Assembly (NCBI GenBank): GCA_005879255.1 | Contig: VBKY01000249.1 | Span: forward strand, 1-28,208 | Direction of reading: 5' to 3' | Source: Deltaproteobacteria bacterium | Lineage (GTDB): Bacteria; Desulfobacterota_B; Binatia; UBA9968 | DNA length: 28,208 bases | Part shown: piece by piece, positions 14,913 to 23,707 of the stretch | How positions within the stretch are numbered: position 1 is the first letter of the stretch | Layout of the letters: the number at the start of each line of letters is the position of its first letter | Notes under the pieces: model-generated | What the model was told of the DNA's origin: nothing | Databases searched by the model: none | The model's input: only the letters and a program-made list of their open reading frames with translations | Translations under genes and position numbers: made by a program

Positions 14913-16361
14913 TCAGGCGCCGATCTCCGTGCGGATTTCATTGGCGATGTCTTGCGCCATGGCGCGAATCTTCTTTTCGTCCTCGCCTTCCAACATCACT
15001 CGCGCCAACAGCTCGGTACCGGAATAGCGTACCAGCACGCGTCCGCGTCCAGCCAACTCGTGTTCGACTGCGGCGATTTTTTGCGTTACGTTTGGCATGC
15101 TGGAAAGTTCTTTTTTTTCTTTGATATTGACGTTGAGTAACACCTGCGGCAACCGCGTCATAACACCCTTGAGCTCGCTCAAGCGTTTGCGCTTTTCCAC
15201 CATCAACGCGAGCATCTGCAGACAAGTAATCGCGCCATCTCCCGTGGTGTTATGGTCCAAAAAGAGAATATGCCCCGACTGTTCGCCGCCGAGATTGTAA
15301 TCACCCTGCACCATCTTCTCGACTACGTAGCGGTCACCGACCTGAGTTCGAATGACTTCCAAGCCGGCCTTTTGCATCGCCAAATCCAGTCCCAAGTTAC
15401 TCATCACCGTGGCAACCACGCCGGCGCCCTTGAGCATTCCTCTTTGCTGCATGTCCAACGCGCAGATCGCCATAACTTGATCGCCATCGAGAACCTCGCC
15501 GGTTTCGTCGACGAAAATAGCTCGATCGGCGTCGCCATCCAGCGACACGGCGAAATCGGCTCCCTCATGGAGTAGCACTTCTCGCGCGGTCTCCGGGTGG
15601 AGCGCGCCGCAGCGCCGGTTGATGTTCTCCCCATCCGGCTGCACGCCGATGGGAAGAACTTCGGCACCCAATTCGGACAGCACCTCCGGAATCACCCTAT
15701 AGGCCGCTCCATGGCCGCAATCGACAACGATCTTCAAACCCTCAAGAGTTAAGTGGCGCGGAAAGCTGTTCTTGAGAAAGACATTGTATCTGCCCACCGA
15801 GTCGGAAATTCGAAAGGCTTTGCCGATCTCCGAAGCGGTCGGTCGCGATTCCTCTGTCTCGCCGCTGAAAATCATTTCTTCCATGCGCGCTTCGACTTCG
15901 TCCGGCAGCTTAAAGCCGTCCCACGAAAAGAATTTGATACCGTTATCCTGATAAGGGTTATGCGAGGCGGAGATCACCACGCCGGCATCGGCGCGCATGC
16001 TGCGCGTCAAAAACGCCACGCCGGGCGTCGGCAATGGCCCAACCAATAGCACGTCGGCGCCCATAGAGACGATGCCCGAGGCCAACGCGGTTTCCAGCAT
16101 ATAGCCCGACAGCCGGGTGTCCTTACCGATCAAGATCTTATAGCGATGTTGATCACCTTCACCGTTTTTGCGCGAAAACGACGGCGGCATGCGGCCCGGG
16201 GGCTGGTTCGGCTTGGACTCGTGCAACACTTTGGCAATCGCACGTCCGAGTTTTAACGCCATCTCCGATGTCATCGGCTCTTGATTGGCGACGCCCCGCA
16301 CACCGTCGGTGCCGAAGAGGTGGCGCTTGGATTTTTTAGGTTTTACTTGCACCTCGCTCAT
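14913..16361 (-). CDS. glmM: Phosphoglucosamine mutase
   Basis: GlmM interconverts glucosamine-6-P and glucosamine-1-P for UDP-GlcNAc and cell-wall synthesis. The phospho-serine loop is SASHNP with S133; the metal loop is DGDADR near 283-288; the sugar loop GGEQSGH and the C-terminal phosphate loop RYSGTE are present. The length of 482 exceeds the usual ~445-450. The extra comes from a 12-residue basic N-terminus and from about 22 residues (49-72, [21 protein letters not shown]) inserted between the first helix and the IGKDTRLSG motif. The DNA for the insertion contains a palindrome at 16163-16180. A good SD (AGGAG, about 9 bases before the ATG) supports the start. It follows cdaR by 27 bases; GlmM is a known physical partner of CdaA in Firmicutes. 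Confidence 0.95.
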   Translation of the reverse strand: MSEVQVKPKKSKRHLFGTDGVRGVANQEPMTSEMALKLGRAIAKVLHESKPNQPPGRMPPSFSRKNGEGDQHRYKILIGKDTRLSGYMLETALASGIVSMGADVLLVGPLPTPGVAFLTRSMRADAGVVISASHNPYQDNGIKFFSWDGFKLPDEVEARMEEMIFSGETEESRPTASEIGKAFRISDSVGRYNVFLKNSFPRHLTLEGLKIVVDCGHGAAYRVIPEVLSELGAEVLPIGVQPDGENINRRCGALHPETAREVLLHEGADFAVSLDGDADRAIFVDETGEVLDGDQVMAICALDMQQRGMLKGAGVVATVMSNLGLDLAMQKAGLEVIRTQVGDRYVVEKMVQGDYNLGGEQSGHILFLDHNTTGDGAITCLQMLALMVEKRKRLSELKGVMTRLPQVLLNVNIKEKKELSSMPNVTQKIAAVEHELAGRGRVLVRYSGTELLARVMLEGEDEKKIRAMAQDIANEIRTEIGA

Positions 16362-16388
16362 CGCGGAAAACTCCTTTGCGAGAAAAAC

Positions 16389-17318
16389 TCACTCTGACAA
16401 CTTGGTTATCCGAACTTTAAAACGCTGCGGCCTTTGTTCGAGCACTGTAACGTCCGTCGGCAAATCAAACGTCAATGGCACGCTATGATCGCCCATGGAC
16501 ACCCCCTTCAAATCCAAATAGACTCGGTCTGAAGTCAATTTTAGTTTCTCAATAGCACTTTTTGGGCCGGAAATCCGCAAAAACACCGTCTGCGGCGCGA
16601 CGCTATAATTTCCTTTGAAATCTCTCGCATGGACCTCGACCCGGTCGAAATCTCGGCTCACTCGCTCTTCCTCGATCGCGATCGTTACCTCAACCTGCTC
16701 AGGGATCAGCGTTAACGGCTTGCCATCGGTCGATAGCCTGACTCGACGTTTGATGGTGCCGCGGCTGCCTTCGATGTCGACCGGCACCGTTTCAATGGCG
16801 GACATACGGCGCACGTCTTCAGCGGGTCCTTCGACCGATACATTTTCCGGTTGAACGGTGGTCTGCGCGACCCGGTAGCCCGGAGCGGGACTGCCTGAAA
16901 TCCGTACGCTTACCGGCAACGTCCGCGTAACCACGGGTTCCAGTCGAAGATGAATCACCGGCGGAGTGATTCTTGTGACGGTGACTCCGCGCGGGATATT
17001 AAAATTGTTCACGGTCAGTGGAATGCTCAATGAGCCAGGCTTCGCTCCGTTTAGATCCAAAGAGAGTTTCATCGATTCGGCATCGAGCGTGGAAACTAGC
17101 GTGCGCGGGCCCACCACACGCAACACCACGTAATCGACGCGATTGTCCATGACCATCAAATCGGAAGGAATATTGTGAAACTCCACCGGCACTTCGATAG
17201 CGCGCTCGGTATCGCGATGGCCTGCCACCCACAGGCCAATGGCGATGATTAGCGCCAGCGCCTTGAGACCGACATTGCTGCCGGCCAACGCGACGATCTT
17301 TTCCCATAGCTGTTTCAT
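16389..17318 (-). CDS. cdaR: YbbR-domain protein CdaR, regulator of CdaA
   Basis: The 309-residue protein has one N-terminal transmembrane helix (about 18-37, GLKALALIIAIGLWVAG) and then three YbbR-type beta repeats facing the periplasm, each ending in a segment such as PETV/PENVSVEGP/TVFLRISGP. YbbR proteins encoded beside diadenylate cyclase bind it and tune c-di-AMP production. The ATG overlaps the cdaA stop by 4 bases (ATGA), the usual arrangement for this pair. Identification rests on the repeats plus context; the individual repeats are weakly conserved. Confidence 0.88.
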   Translation of the reverse strand: MKQLWEKIVALAGSNVGLKALALIIAIGLWVAGHRDTERAIEVPVEFHNIPSDLMVMDNRVDYVVLRVVGPRTLVSTLDAESMKLSLDLNGAKPGSLSIPLTVNNFNIPRGVTVTRITPPVIHLRLEPVVTRTLPVSVRISGSPAPGYRVAQTTVQPENVSVEGPAEDVRRMSAIETVPVDIEGSRGTIKRRVRLSTDGKPLTLIPEQVEVTIAIEEERVSRDFDRVEVHARDFKGNYSVAPQTVFLRISGPKSAIEKLKLTSDRVYLDLKGVSMGDHSVPLTFDLPTDVTVLEQRPQRFKVRITKLSE

Positions 17319-18073
17319 CCCTTAACCAAATCGTGGAGCGCGGAACTTAGCCGTTCCGCGTCGATATTTTCCGTCACGTTGCCGCCGACCACGAGCGCCA
17401 CCGTGCCCTCCTGCTCGGAGATAACAACCGCGACCGCATCCGTTTCTTCCGTCACACCGAGCGCGGCCCGATGACGGGTACCCCACGTCTTGCGCAAGTT
17501 GGGATTCGTGCTCAGCGGCAACAGACAGCGTACCGCCGTGACCCGGCCCTTTTTAATCACCAGCGCGCCGTCGTGGATCGGCGAATGGGGCATAAACACG
17601 CTCTCGACCAACTCGCGGCTTACCCGGGCGTCGAGCCGAGTGCCGATTTCCATGTATTCGTTAAGCCCCACTTCGCGCTCGATCACAATCAGCCCGCCGA
17701 CATGTCTTTCCGCTAGAGCCACCACCGCTTGAACGACTTCCGCAATGATATCCTCGCGCCGCTGCACCATCCGCTCGGCCGTCGCAAAGAGCGGCGCGCT
17801 GCCGACTTGGGTCAGCGCGCGGCGAATGTCGCTCTGAAAAATCACGATGATCACTAAAATGATCGATCCCAGGAAGTTGTCGAGAATCCAGTTGAGCGTG
17901 AATAGTCCCAACGCGCGCGATGAGACGTAGGCGACCAGAATCACCGCAAGGCCGATGATCATCTGCATCGCCCGGCTGCCGCGAACGATCTGCAGCGCGC
18001 GGTAGATTAGGAAGGTGATGATGCCGATGTCGACGATGTCCTGCCAACGAATCTGCCGGATCAACTCCAACAT
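17315..18073 (-). CDS. cdaA: Diadenylate cyclase CdaA (c-di-AMP synthase)
   Basis: CdaA makes cyclic di-AMP from two ATP at the inner membrane. From the start chosen here (252 residues) there are three N-terminal helices between about 15 and 80, then the DAC domain with the DGA motif (HDGA, 167-170) and the RHR motif (GTRHRAA, RHR at 200-202). I prefer the ATG at 18073 because GAGGA lies 7 bases before it and the protein then begins at the conserved LELIRQIRWQDIVDI. An upstream ATG at 18115 would add MRSVLDFPDDEDVP and overlap folP by 29 bases. The order folP-cdaA-cdaR-glmM links c-di-AMP to peptidoglycan precursor supply. c-di-AMP is best known in Gram-positives but also occurs in deltaproteobacteria. 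Confidence 0.93.
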   Translation of the reverse strand: MLELIRQIRWQDIVDIGIITFLIYRALQIVRGSRAMQMIIGLAVILVAYVSSRALGLFTLNWILDNFLGSIILVIIVIFQSDIRRALTQVGSAPLFATAERMVQRREDIIAEVVQAVVALAERHVGGLIVIEREVGLNEYMEIGTRLDARVSRELVESVFMPHSPIHDGALVIKKGRVTAVRCLLPLSTNPNLRKTWGTRHRAALGVTEETDAVAVVISEQEGTVALVVGGNVTENIDAERLSSALHDLVKG

Positions 18074-18086
18074 CGGCACATCCTCA

Positions 18087-19010
18087 TCATCGGGGAAATC
18101 CAAAACGGATCGCATCCGCGATCTTGACCGCCTTGCATGTCTCGGCGACGTCGTGTACGCGCAAAATATTCGCGCCGGCTAGCGCCACGGCCACCGCTGC
18201 GGCAAGGCTCCCTTCCAGCCGCTCATCGGGCGTCGCATTCAAAATTTTCCCGATGAAAGCCTTGCGCGAGACGCCCACGAGCAGCGGCTGTCCCAGAGCC
18301 GCCAACACCGGGAGCCCGCGCAGCAGCTGCAAGTTGTGCTCGATGGTCTTGCCAAAGCCGATTCCCGGATCGATGATGATCGCCTCCGGCGCAACACCGG
18401 CATCCATCGCTTCATGAAGCTGCGTCACTAGAAAATCCCGCACCTCTCGCACCACGTCGCGGTAACGGGGTTCTTGCTGCATAGTCCTAGGCGTCCCCTG
18501 CATATGCATCAAAACCGCAGGCACTTTTTCCGCAGCCACCAATGAAATCATCTTTGGGTCGAAGCGCAGCGCGCTGATGTCATTGACGATGTCTGCGCCA
18601 CCGTCAAGCGCCGCGCGAGCGATGCTCGATTTGTAGGTATCAATTGAAATCGGCACGGTGACTTCGCGCCGTAAGCCACGTACCACCGGCAACACTCTGG
18701 CCAACTCTTCTTCTTCCGCAACCGGCGGAGCGCCGGGCCGGGTGGACTCGCCGCCGACATCGATAATATCCGCGCCGCTCGCCGCCATCGCCGCGCCATC
18801 GGCGACTGCCTTGGTCGGATCGAGCCGTTGGCCGCCGTCGAAGAATGAATCGGGCGTCACATTGACGATACCCATGATTAAGGTGCGGCGCGCGAAACCG
18901 AGCTTGCCGTGACGGGTGAGCAGATATCCATGCTCCGCCGACGCAACCGGTAATAGCGGCGCGCGACGATTCAAGGCTGAGGTCAAATCCTGCGGTTTCT
19001 GATCAGGCAT
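18087..19010 (-). CDS. folP: Dihydropteroate synthase
   Basis: FolP joins p-aminobenzoate to the pterin pyrophosphate in folate synthesis. Motifs are MGIVNVTPDSF (46-56), DVGGESTRPG (84-93), IDTYKSSIARAALDGGADIVND, and the C-terminal GVSRKAFIG and RVHDVAETCKA segments. I place the start at the ATG at 19010 (307 residues). The frame stays open to an ATG at 19166, but those 52 extra residues (MLEPWLLNST...) look like no known DHPS N-terminus, and the DNA there contains two short perfect palindromes (19083-19096, 19148-19161), as expected of non-coding sequence. The SD at 19010 is weak, so the start is not certain. cdaA follows 13 bases later. Confidence 0.9.
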   Translation of the reverse strand: MPDQKPQDLTSALNRRAPLLPVASAEHGYLLTRHGKLGFARRTLIMGIVNVTPDSFFDGGQRLDPTKAVADGAAMAASGADIIDVGGESTRPGAPPVAEEEELARVLPVVRGLRREVTVPISIDTYKSSIARAALDGGADIVNDISALRFDPKMISLVAAEKVPAVLMHMQGTPRTMQQEPRYRDVVREVRDFLVTQLHEAMDAGVAPEAIIIDPGIGFGKTIEHNLQLLRGLPVLAALGQPLLVGVSRKAFIGKILNATPDERLEGSLAAAVAVALAGANILRVHDVAETCKAVKIADAIRFGFPR

Positions 19011-19082
19011 CAACAACCCATTACAATGAGTATTACGAGATTCTACGGCCCGAGTGGTGGTCTCAAAATCGCGGGGCACCTC

Positions 19083-19161
19083 TCCCGGAGCCGGGAACCA
19101 GAAACGCCGGACTGGGAAAAGGGTCGTGAAATGGAACGTGGAGTTAAGGAGCCAAGGCTCC
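19083..19161. repeat. Two short perfect palindromes between folP and ftsH
   Basis: TCCCGG-AG-CCGGGA (19083-19096) and GGAGCC-AA-GGCTCC (19148-19161) are exact inverted repeats with 2-base centres. They lie in the stretch 19011-19174 between the preferred folP start and the ftsH stop. No oligo-T run follows on the minus strand, so neither is a clear terminator. The stretch otherwise holds nothing I can identify. Confidence 0.4.
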
Positions 19162-19174
19162 AGCAAGACGTAGC

Positions 19175-21013
19175 TTAGGCGACAGCCGCGGCGGCCGACG
19201 GAGTAAGCGGGTCTCCACCGTTCCCGCCGAACTCTCTAACGATCGCGTCGATCTCGGAGCCGTCCAGAACCTCTTTTTCCAGTAGCGACTCGGCAACTTT
19301 ATGGAGGAGCCTGAGATTCTCCTTCAGGAGGTTCTTCGCTTTGTGATAGCTTTCTTGAATGATGCGTCTGACCTCGGCATCGATCTCGATGGCGGTACTC
19401 TCGGAGTAATCCACCTTTTGGGTAAAATCTCTACCTAGAAAAATCTCTTCCTCTTTTTTTCCGAACGTCATCGGACCCAGCTTTTCGCTCATGCCCCACT
19501 CACAAACCATACGACGGGCGAGATCGGTCGCCTTTTCGATGTCATTTCCTGCGCCCGTGGTCATGTGGTTGAGCACCAGTTCTTCGGCGACACGTCCACC
19601 GAAGAGAATAACCAGATTATTGAGGAGATACTCTCTCCCATAGGTGTGTTTTTCGTCAATCGGCAGCTGCTGGGTCAAGCCCAGAGCCATGCCGCGCGGG
19701 ATAATCGTCACCTTGTGAATCGGATCGGCGCCCGGCAAGAGCTTCGCCACCAGCGCATGACCCGCCTCGTGAAACGCGGTATTGCGCTTTTCATCGTCGC
19801 TGATGATCATGCTACGCCGTTCTGCACCCATCATCACTTTGTCCTTGGCGAGCTCGAAGTCGATCATGTCGACCTTATCTTTGTTATTGCGCGCCGCCAA
19901 GAGCGCTGCTTCGTTGACCAGGTTTTCCAGATCGGCTCCCGCGAACCCGGGCGTCGCCCGGGCGAGCACGGCGATGTCGACATCCGGTGCAACCGGAACC
20001 TTGCGCGTATGCACCTGGAGGATTCCTTCGCGCCCCTTTACATCCGGCCGCGGCACTACCACCCGGCGGTCAAACCGGCCCGGGCGCAGTAGGGCCGGAT
20101 CCAAAACATCGGGCCGGTTAGTGGCAGCAATCAGAATGACGCCTTCGTTTGCTTCAAAGCCGTCCATTTCCACCAGCAACTGATTTAGCGTTTGTTCCCG
20201 CTCGTCGTGACCACCGCCGAGACCGGCGCCGCGGTGGCGCCCGACGGCATCGATTTCATCGATGAAAATGATGCAAGGCGCGTTCTTTTTACCTTGCACG
20301 AACAGGTCGCGCACGCGAGATGCACCGACGCCGACGAACATTTCGACGAAATCTGAACCGCTGATACTGAAGAACGGGACACCCGCCTCGCCGGCGATCG
20401 CCCGAGCCAAGAGGGTTTTCCCGGTCCCCGGAGGACCGACCAGCAGGCAGCCTTTGGGAATCCGTCCACCTAGTTTGGTAAATTTCTTGGGGTCTTTCAG
20501 GAATGCAATGATTTCCTGGAGATCGTCCTTAGCTTCATCCACCCCGGCCACGTCGCTAAACGTCACCCGATGCTGGTTCTCGGTCAGCAATTTTGCCCGG
20601 CTTTTTCCGAAAGACATCGCTTTGCCGCCGCCAACTTGCATCTGGCGCATGAAGAAAATCCACACGCCGATCAACAAAAGCATCGGGAACCAGTTGAGCA
20701 ATAGCACCATGTACCAAGGCGAATCTTCTTCCGGTTTGGCGGCGATCTTAACCTTTTTCTCGCGCAACGACTTGACCAACTCCGGATCGTTGGGCGCGAA
20801 AGTGCGAAAACGCTCGCCGTTTTTGTATTCTCCCTGGATATTGTGACCTTGAATCGTGACCCGTTGGACATCACCGCGATCAACGGAGGTCATGAACTCG
20901 CTAAAGACGATTTCCGGCTCACGTCCGTGTTGCTTATTGAACACACTGAAAATGACGAGGAAAATCAGCGCTAAAACCAACCAAAGGGCGATATGTTTCG
21001 ATGACTGACTCAA
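19175..21013 (-). CDS. ftsH: ATP-dependent zinc metalloprotease FtsH
   Basis: FtsH is a membrane-anchored AAA+ protease that degrades misfolded membrane proteins and regulators. Two transmembrane helices (about 7-25 and 101-121) flank a small periplasmic domain. The AAA+ module has Walker A GPPGTGKT (193-200), Walker B IIFIDEID (248-255) and the second region of homology with [21 protein letters not shown] (297-317). The zinc site is HEAGH (415-419), with the third ligand in the GNDIEKAT segment near 493. The 612-residue length is normal. The start codon is TTG (21013), with AGGGAG six bases before it; a TTG start suggests moderate translation. A promoter-like pair lies upstream. The tail ends in an Ala-rich, flexible stretch. 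Confidence 0.96.
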   Translation of the reverse strand: MSQSSKHIALWLVLALIFLVIFSVFNKQHGREPEIVFSEFMTSVDRGDVQRVTIQGHNIQGEYKNGERFRTFAPNDPELVKSLREKKVKIAAKPEEDSPWYMVLLLNWFPMLLLIGVWIFFMRQMQVGGGKAMSFGKSRAKLLTENQHRVTFSDVAGVDEAKDDLQEIIAFLKDPKKFTKLGGRIPKGCLLVGPPGTGKTLLARAIAGEAGVPFFSISGSDFVEMFVGVGASRVRDLFVQGKKNAPCIIFIDEIDAVGRHRGAGLGGGHDEREQTLNQLLVEMDGFEANEGVILIAATNRPDVLDPALLRPGRFDRRVVVPRPDVKGREGILQVHTRKVPVAPDVDIAVLARATPGFAGADLENLVNEAALLAARNNKDKVDMIDFELAKDKVMMGAERRSMIISDDEKRNTAFHEAGHALVAKLLPGADPIHKVTIIPRGMALGLTQQLPIDEKHTYGREYLLNNLVILFGGRVAEELVLNHMTTGAGNDIEKATDLARRMVCEWGMSEKLGPMTFGKKEEEIFLGRDFTQKVDYSESTAIEIDAEVRRIIQESYHKAKNLLKENLRLLHKVAESLLEKEVLDGSEIDAIVREFGGNGGDPLTPSAAAAVA

Positions 21014-21045
21014 CCGATACTCCCTAACTATTCAGAATTCAAAAA

Positions 21046-21074
21046 AGTTTAACATACGTGACCGGTTCTATCAA
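21046..21074 (-). promoter_or_regulatory. Predicted sigma70-type promoter for ftsH
   Basis: On the minus strand TTGATA (21074-21069) is followed after exactly 17 bases by TAAACT (21051-21046). That is 5 of 6 and 4 of 6 consensus matches with ideal spacing. Transcription would begin near 21039 and give a leader of about 25 bases ending in the SD AGGGAG (21025-21020) and the TTG start. It lies in the 76-base gap between tilS and ftsH and could drive the ftsH-folP-cdaA-cdaR-glmM-pdxJ string. Confidence 0.5.
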
Positions 21075-21089
21075 TAACAGTATTAGCAG

Positions 21090-22508
21090 CTAAGCTCCGA
21101 TGGGTACTGCTTTTATGTGAAGAATGGACGTGGTTTTTTCGGTCAATCGAGCGGTGTCGCTCCGGCCGTAACCGGGAATCCAAAGGATCTCATCCCCCGT
21201 TGCCAAAAGCGGCAGGGTCGCCCGCGCTGATAACGGCACCTTCTTGTCGATAAAGAGTCCTTTCACCTTCTTATGACCGGTCATCCCCAAGGGTTTAAAC
21301 CGATCGCCTCGGCGAAAGTTCCGCACGACCAAATTTCTCGGTAGGGCTTCACGATCGAACAGCGCCTCCATGGGCTCGGTGGGAACGGCGCCAACGGAAA
21401 TATCGACCTCCTGACTGCAAAGCTGCATCCCCGCTTCGGGAATCCGCAAAACTGTGCCGATACTAAACTCGTACGTATAACAAATCCGCTTTAGACTTCT
21501 AGAGGCCTTAGCCAGTTTGACCGTGTCGTATTCGCGCACCAATTCCCATCCACCGGGAATTGACAGCCGACCTTGCGGCGGCCCCTCCTTTATTAGACGC
21601 AAAAGTTCCTCAATATGAACGAATTCCAGGCTGCGCAGGTGGCCGCGTGTAAGGCCAATCCAGTGGCGGAGGATTCTTCTTTGCAAAGCTTTTGGTTCGC
21701 AGAGCAGGCCAGCTCGGCTGAGCCCGTTTGAATCGCGCATGCTTTCATAACTTTTCCGCGCAAGATCTTCCAAAAAACGATCTTCGTCACGAATCATTGC
21801 CGCAAGATGGCTCAATCGCGCCGAAAAGCCCGTGCCGACTCGTTGGTGAATCTTTGGAAGCAGCTCCAAGCGGATCCAATTGCGCAGCAAGGCAATATTC
21901 TGATTGCTCCGGTCAACTCTGTAGGCGCATTTTCTGTCGTCCAAGTATGCGAGAATCTCGGATTTCGAAACATCCAGCAGCGGACGAATCACCGTGAGCG
22001 TACTCATCGAATTCTCGGCAGCTACACGAAGGCGATGCACCGGCGACATACCGCCCAATCCTTTCGTGCCCGCGCCGCGCAAAAGCCACATCATCACAGT
22101 CTCTGCCTGATCGTTCTCAGTATGCGCCGTCGCAACTTTATCAAGCTTGCGCTCCCTCACTACCTCGGCAAAAAATCGATGACGCTCTTCGCGCGCCAAC
22201 GCTTCGAGATTCCCCTTCCCTGCCTCCCACTTCATCTGTGGCAAATTCATTTCTCTCAGGTGGAAAGGAAGCTTTAGATCCTCCGCCAACTCCGCCACAA
22301 ACCGCGCATCCTCTTTCGCCTCTTCGCCGCGAATCCCATGCTGCAAATGAGCCACTTCCAGGTGCAACTGAAATTCTTCTCGAAGCTCGTACAACAAATG
22401 CAGCAGCGCCACCGAATCCGGCCCGCCGGAGACGGCGACGAGAATGCGGTCGCCATGCAACCACAGTTCATGTTTGACCGCAAAATCTCGAATCCAACTA
22501 CGAAGCAT
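21090..22508 (-). CDS. tilS: tRNA(Ile)-lysidine synthetase
   Basis: TilS attaches lysine to C34 of the CAU-anticodon tRNA(Ile), switching its codon reading from AUG to AUA; it is essential. The ATP-binding PP-loop motif is SGGPDS (27-32), followed by HLQHGIRGEEAKEDARFV (54-71) and the HTENDQAETVMMWLLRGAGTKG segment (about 134-155), both diagnostic of TilS. The central region and a C-terminal TilS_C domain (about 385-470, with RRGDRFKPLGMTGHKKVKGLFID) complete a full-length 472-residue protein. It starts 9 bases after the stop of the CrtC-like gene, so the two may share a transcript. Confidence 0.95.
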   Translation of the reverse strand: MLRSWIRDFAVKHELWLHGDRILVAVSGGPDSVALLHLLYELREEFQLHLEVAHLQHGIRGEEAKEDARFVAELAEDLKLPFHLREMNLPQMKWEAGKGNLEALAREERHRFFAEVVRERKLDKVATAHTENDQAETVMMWLLRGAGTKGLGGMSPVHRLRVAAENSMSTLTVIRPLLDVSKSEILAYLDDRKCAYRVDRSNQNIALLRNWIRLELLPKIHQRVGTGFSARLSHLAAMIRDEDRFLEDLARKSYESMRDSNGLSRAGLLCEPKALQRRILRHWIGLTRGHLRSLEFVHIEELLRLIKEGPPQGRLSIPGGWELVREYDTVKLAKASRSLKRICYTYEFSIGTVLRIPEAGMQLCSQEVDISVGAVPTEPMEALFDREALPRNLVVRNFRRGDRFKPLGMTGHKKVKGLFIDKKVPLSARATLPLLATGDEILWIPGYGRSDTARLTEKTTSILHIKAVPIGA

Positions 22509-22517
22509 TATGCGTAC

Positions 22518-23669
22518 TCAGATTCTCAGCTTCCCCGCGTACCCCGTCATTTCGACGTAACCCTTCCCCTCAACGGGTTTGCTATGAAAGTTACCACGAA
22601 TCTGCGCGGCGCCTTCCCAGTAGGTCACACGGGTACTTCGGTTGGTGATCAGCTCCTGGTCGGGAAATGCCGGCTGGATCTCTAACTCAATCTGTTCGGA
22701 AGGAATCGCTACTTTCCACTTGATCGGATAGTTGGCGCCGCTCTTTGGGCTCTTCCATCGATCCAAGACCTCGATGCGGAAATCCTTGAGCGCAACATGC
22801 TTGGTGGTGCCGTCCGCTTTCACCAACGTCCCGCTCGAATACGGATCGGGCGAACCGTCTTTGCGCCGGATGACATAAAGCATCACCTCCATTTGATTGT
22901 CGAGCTGGATGCTGAACCAATCCCAGCCGACCTGATCCTCGCGCAGCTGATTGCTGCCGAATTCGTGATCCATCCAGCTCACGCCGCGGACTTTTTCTTT
23001 CTTGCTGTCAATCGTTAACTCGCCCTCGGTTTGCATGCCTGTCAACGAGTAGTAATACGACGCTCTCCCCTCACCTTCGCCTTTTTGGCTGAGACCGTTC
23101 ATACCGTGCAATACAGGCGGTTTGAGCGATTTTAACCTGAGTCGCAGTCCGGTCCCTCGGTCGCTGACTTGTATCGCGTGATTCTTATCATCGCCGTCAA
23201 CTTTCCAGTCTTCGTTCCAAACTAGATAGCGATCCGTGGCGGCTCCCGCCCTCTCTCCGTAGCCACGATTGATGCGCTCACGATAGGTAAATTTTTTCGC
23301 CGCAATATCCGATAGCGCAAAGTGGGCCATGTACAATTCACTGAACAACGGCTGTTCCTTCGTCTCGTTCTGGCGATCGCGCACGCCGAAGCGAAAGAAC
23401 GTGACCTGATAGCCGTACCGTTTGCCGCTTTGGCTTTCCAGGTGGCCGGTGTAATACCACCACTCAGTTTTGAAGTCAGGATGAGAATAGTTGTCCGCCG
23501 GAAACGTCAGTTTACGGCCGGGCAGGGCGAGCTGGTAGGTGAAGGCGGTAGCGAGTTGTTGACCCTCACCCTGGCCTCTCCCAGGAAGGGAGAGGGTAAG
23601 AGTTAGGGAAAGGCAAAAAGAAACCAATGCGGAGATCAGATTTGTCTTGAGCTTCTTGTCCGATTGCAT
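22518..23669 (-). CDS. Secreted CrtC/AttH lipocalin-like protein
   Basis: The 383-residue protein resembles the AttH/CrtC-type double lipocalin family (often annotated hydroxyneurosporene synthase-like or predicted secreted hydrolase). Signatures are HPDFKTEWWYYTGHL (about 63-77), the YGYQVTFFRFG strand, LSQKGEGEGRASYYYS (about 187-202), GVSWMDHEFGSNQ (about 229-241) and a C-terminal VTYWEGAAQIRG segment. The enzymatic role in most members is unproven. The N-terminus is a Sec-type signal (KKLKTN then a hydrophobic core), but between the core and the mature domain residues 21-36 (SLTLTLSLPGRGQGEG) are encoded by a palindromic element, which probably alters signal processing. No carotenoid genes are nearby. 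It reads divergently from the rhodanese gene, with 38 bases between. Confidence 0.8.
   Translation of the reverse strand: MQSDKKLKTNLISALVSFCLSLTLTLSLPGRGQGEGQQLATAFTYQLALPGRKLTFPADNYSHPDFKTEWWYYTGHLESQSGKRYGYQVTFFRFGVRDRQNETKEQPLFSELYMAHFALSDIAAKKFTYRERINRGYGERAGAATDRYLVWNEDWKVDGDDKNHAIQVSDRGTGLRLRLKSLKPPVLHGMNGLSQKGEGEGRASYYYSLTGMQTEGELTIDSKKEKVRGVSWMDHEFGSNQLREDQVGWDWFSIQLDNQMEVMLYVIRRKDGSPDPYSSGTLVKADGTTKHVALKDFRIEVLDRWKSPKSGANYPIKWKVAIPSEQIELEIQPAFPDQELITNRSTRVTYWEGAAQIRGNFHSKPVEGKGYVEMTGYAGKLRI
23563..23609. repeat. Palindromic element in frame within the CrtC-like gene
   Basis: CCTCTCCC (23575-23582) and GGGAGAGG (23588-23595) are exact inverse arms around a 5-base loop, flanked by CCCTCACCCTGG on one side and GTAAGAGTTAGGG on the other. 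This is the layout of the widespread 'CCCTCACCC...CTCTCCC...GGGAGAGGG' dispersed palindromes. On the minus strand it encodes SLTLTLSLPGRGQGEG, a peptide known to me as a product of such elements. It adds about 16 codons without breaking the frame. Confidence 0.75.
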
Positions 23670-23707
23670 GATTGCAGTGGCTTTTCGACTAATGCTATAG
23701 GGACGCT

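Noticed and set aside
19011..19166. A longer folP N-terminus of 52 extra residues
   Set aside because: The extra residues do not resemble any DHPS N-terminus and the DNA holds two exact palindromes; the ATG at 19010 is preferred.
23670..23707. A promoter in the divergent gap (TTGCAG, 18 bases, TATAGG)
   Set aside because: Both hexamers match consensus poorly and the transcript would begin almost on the start codon.
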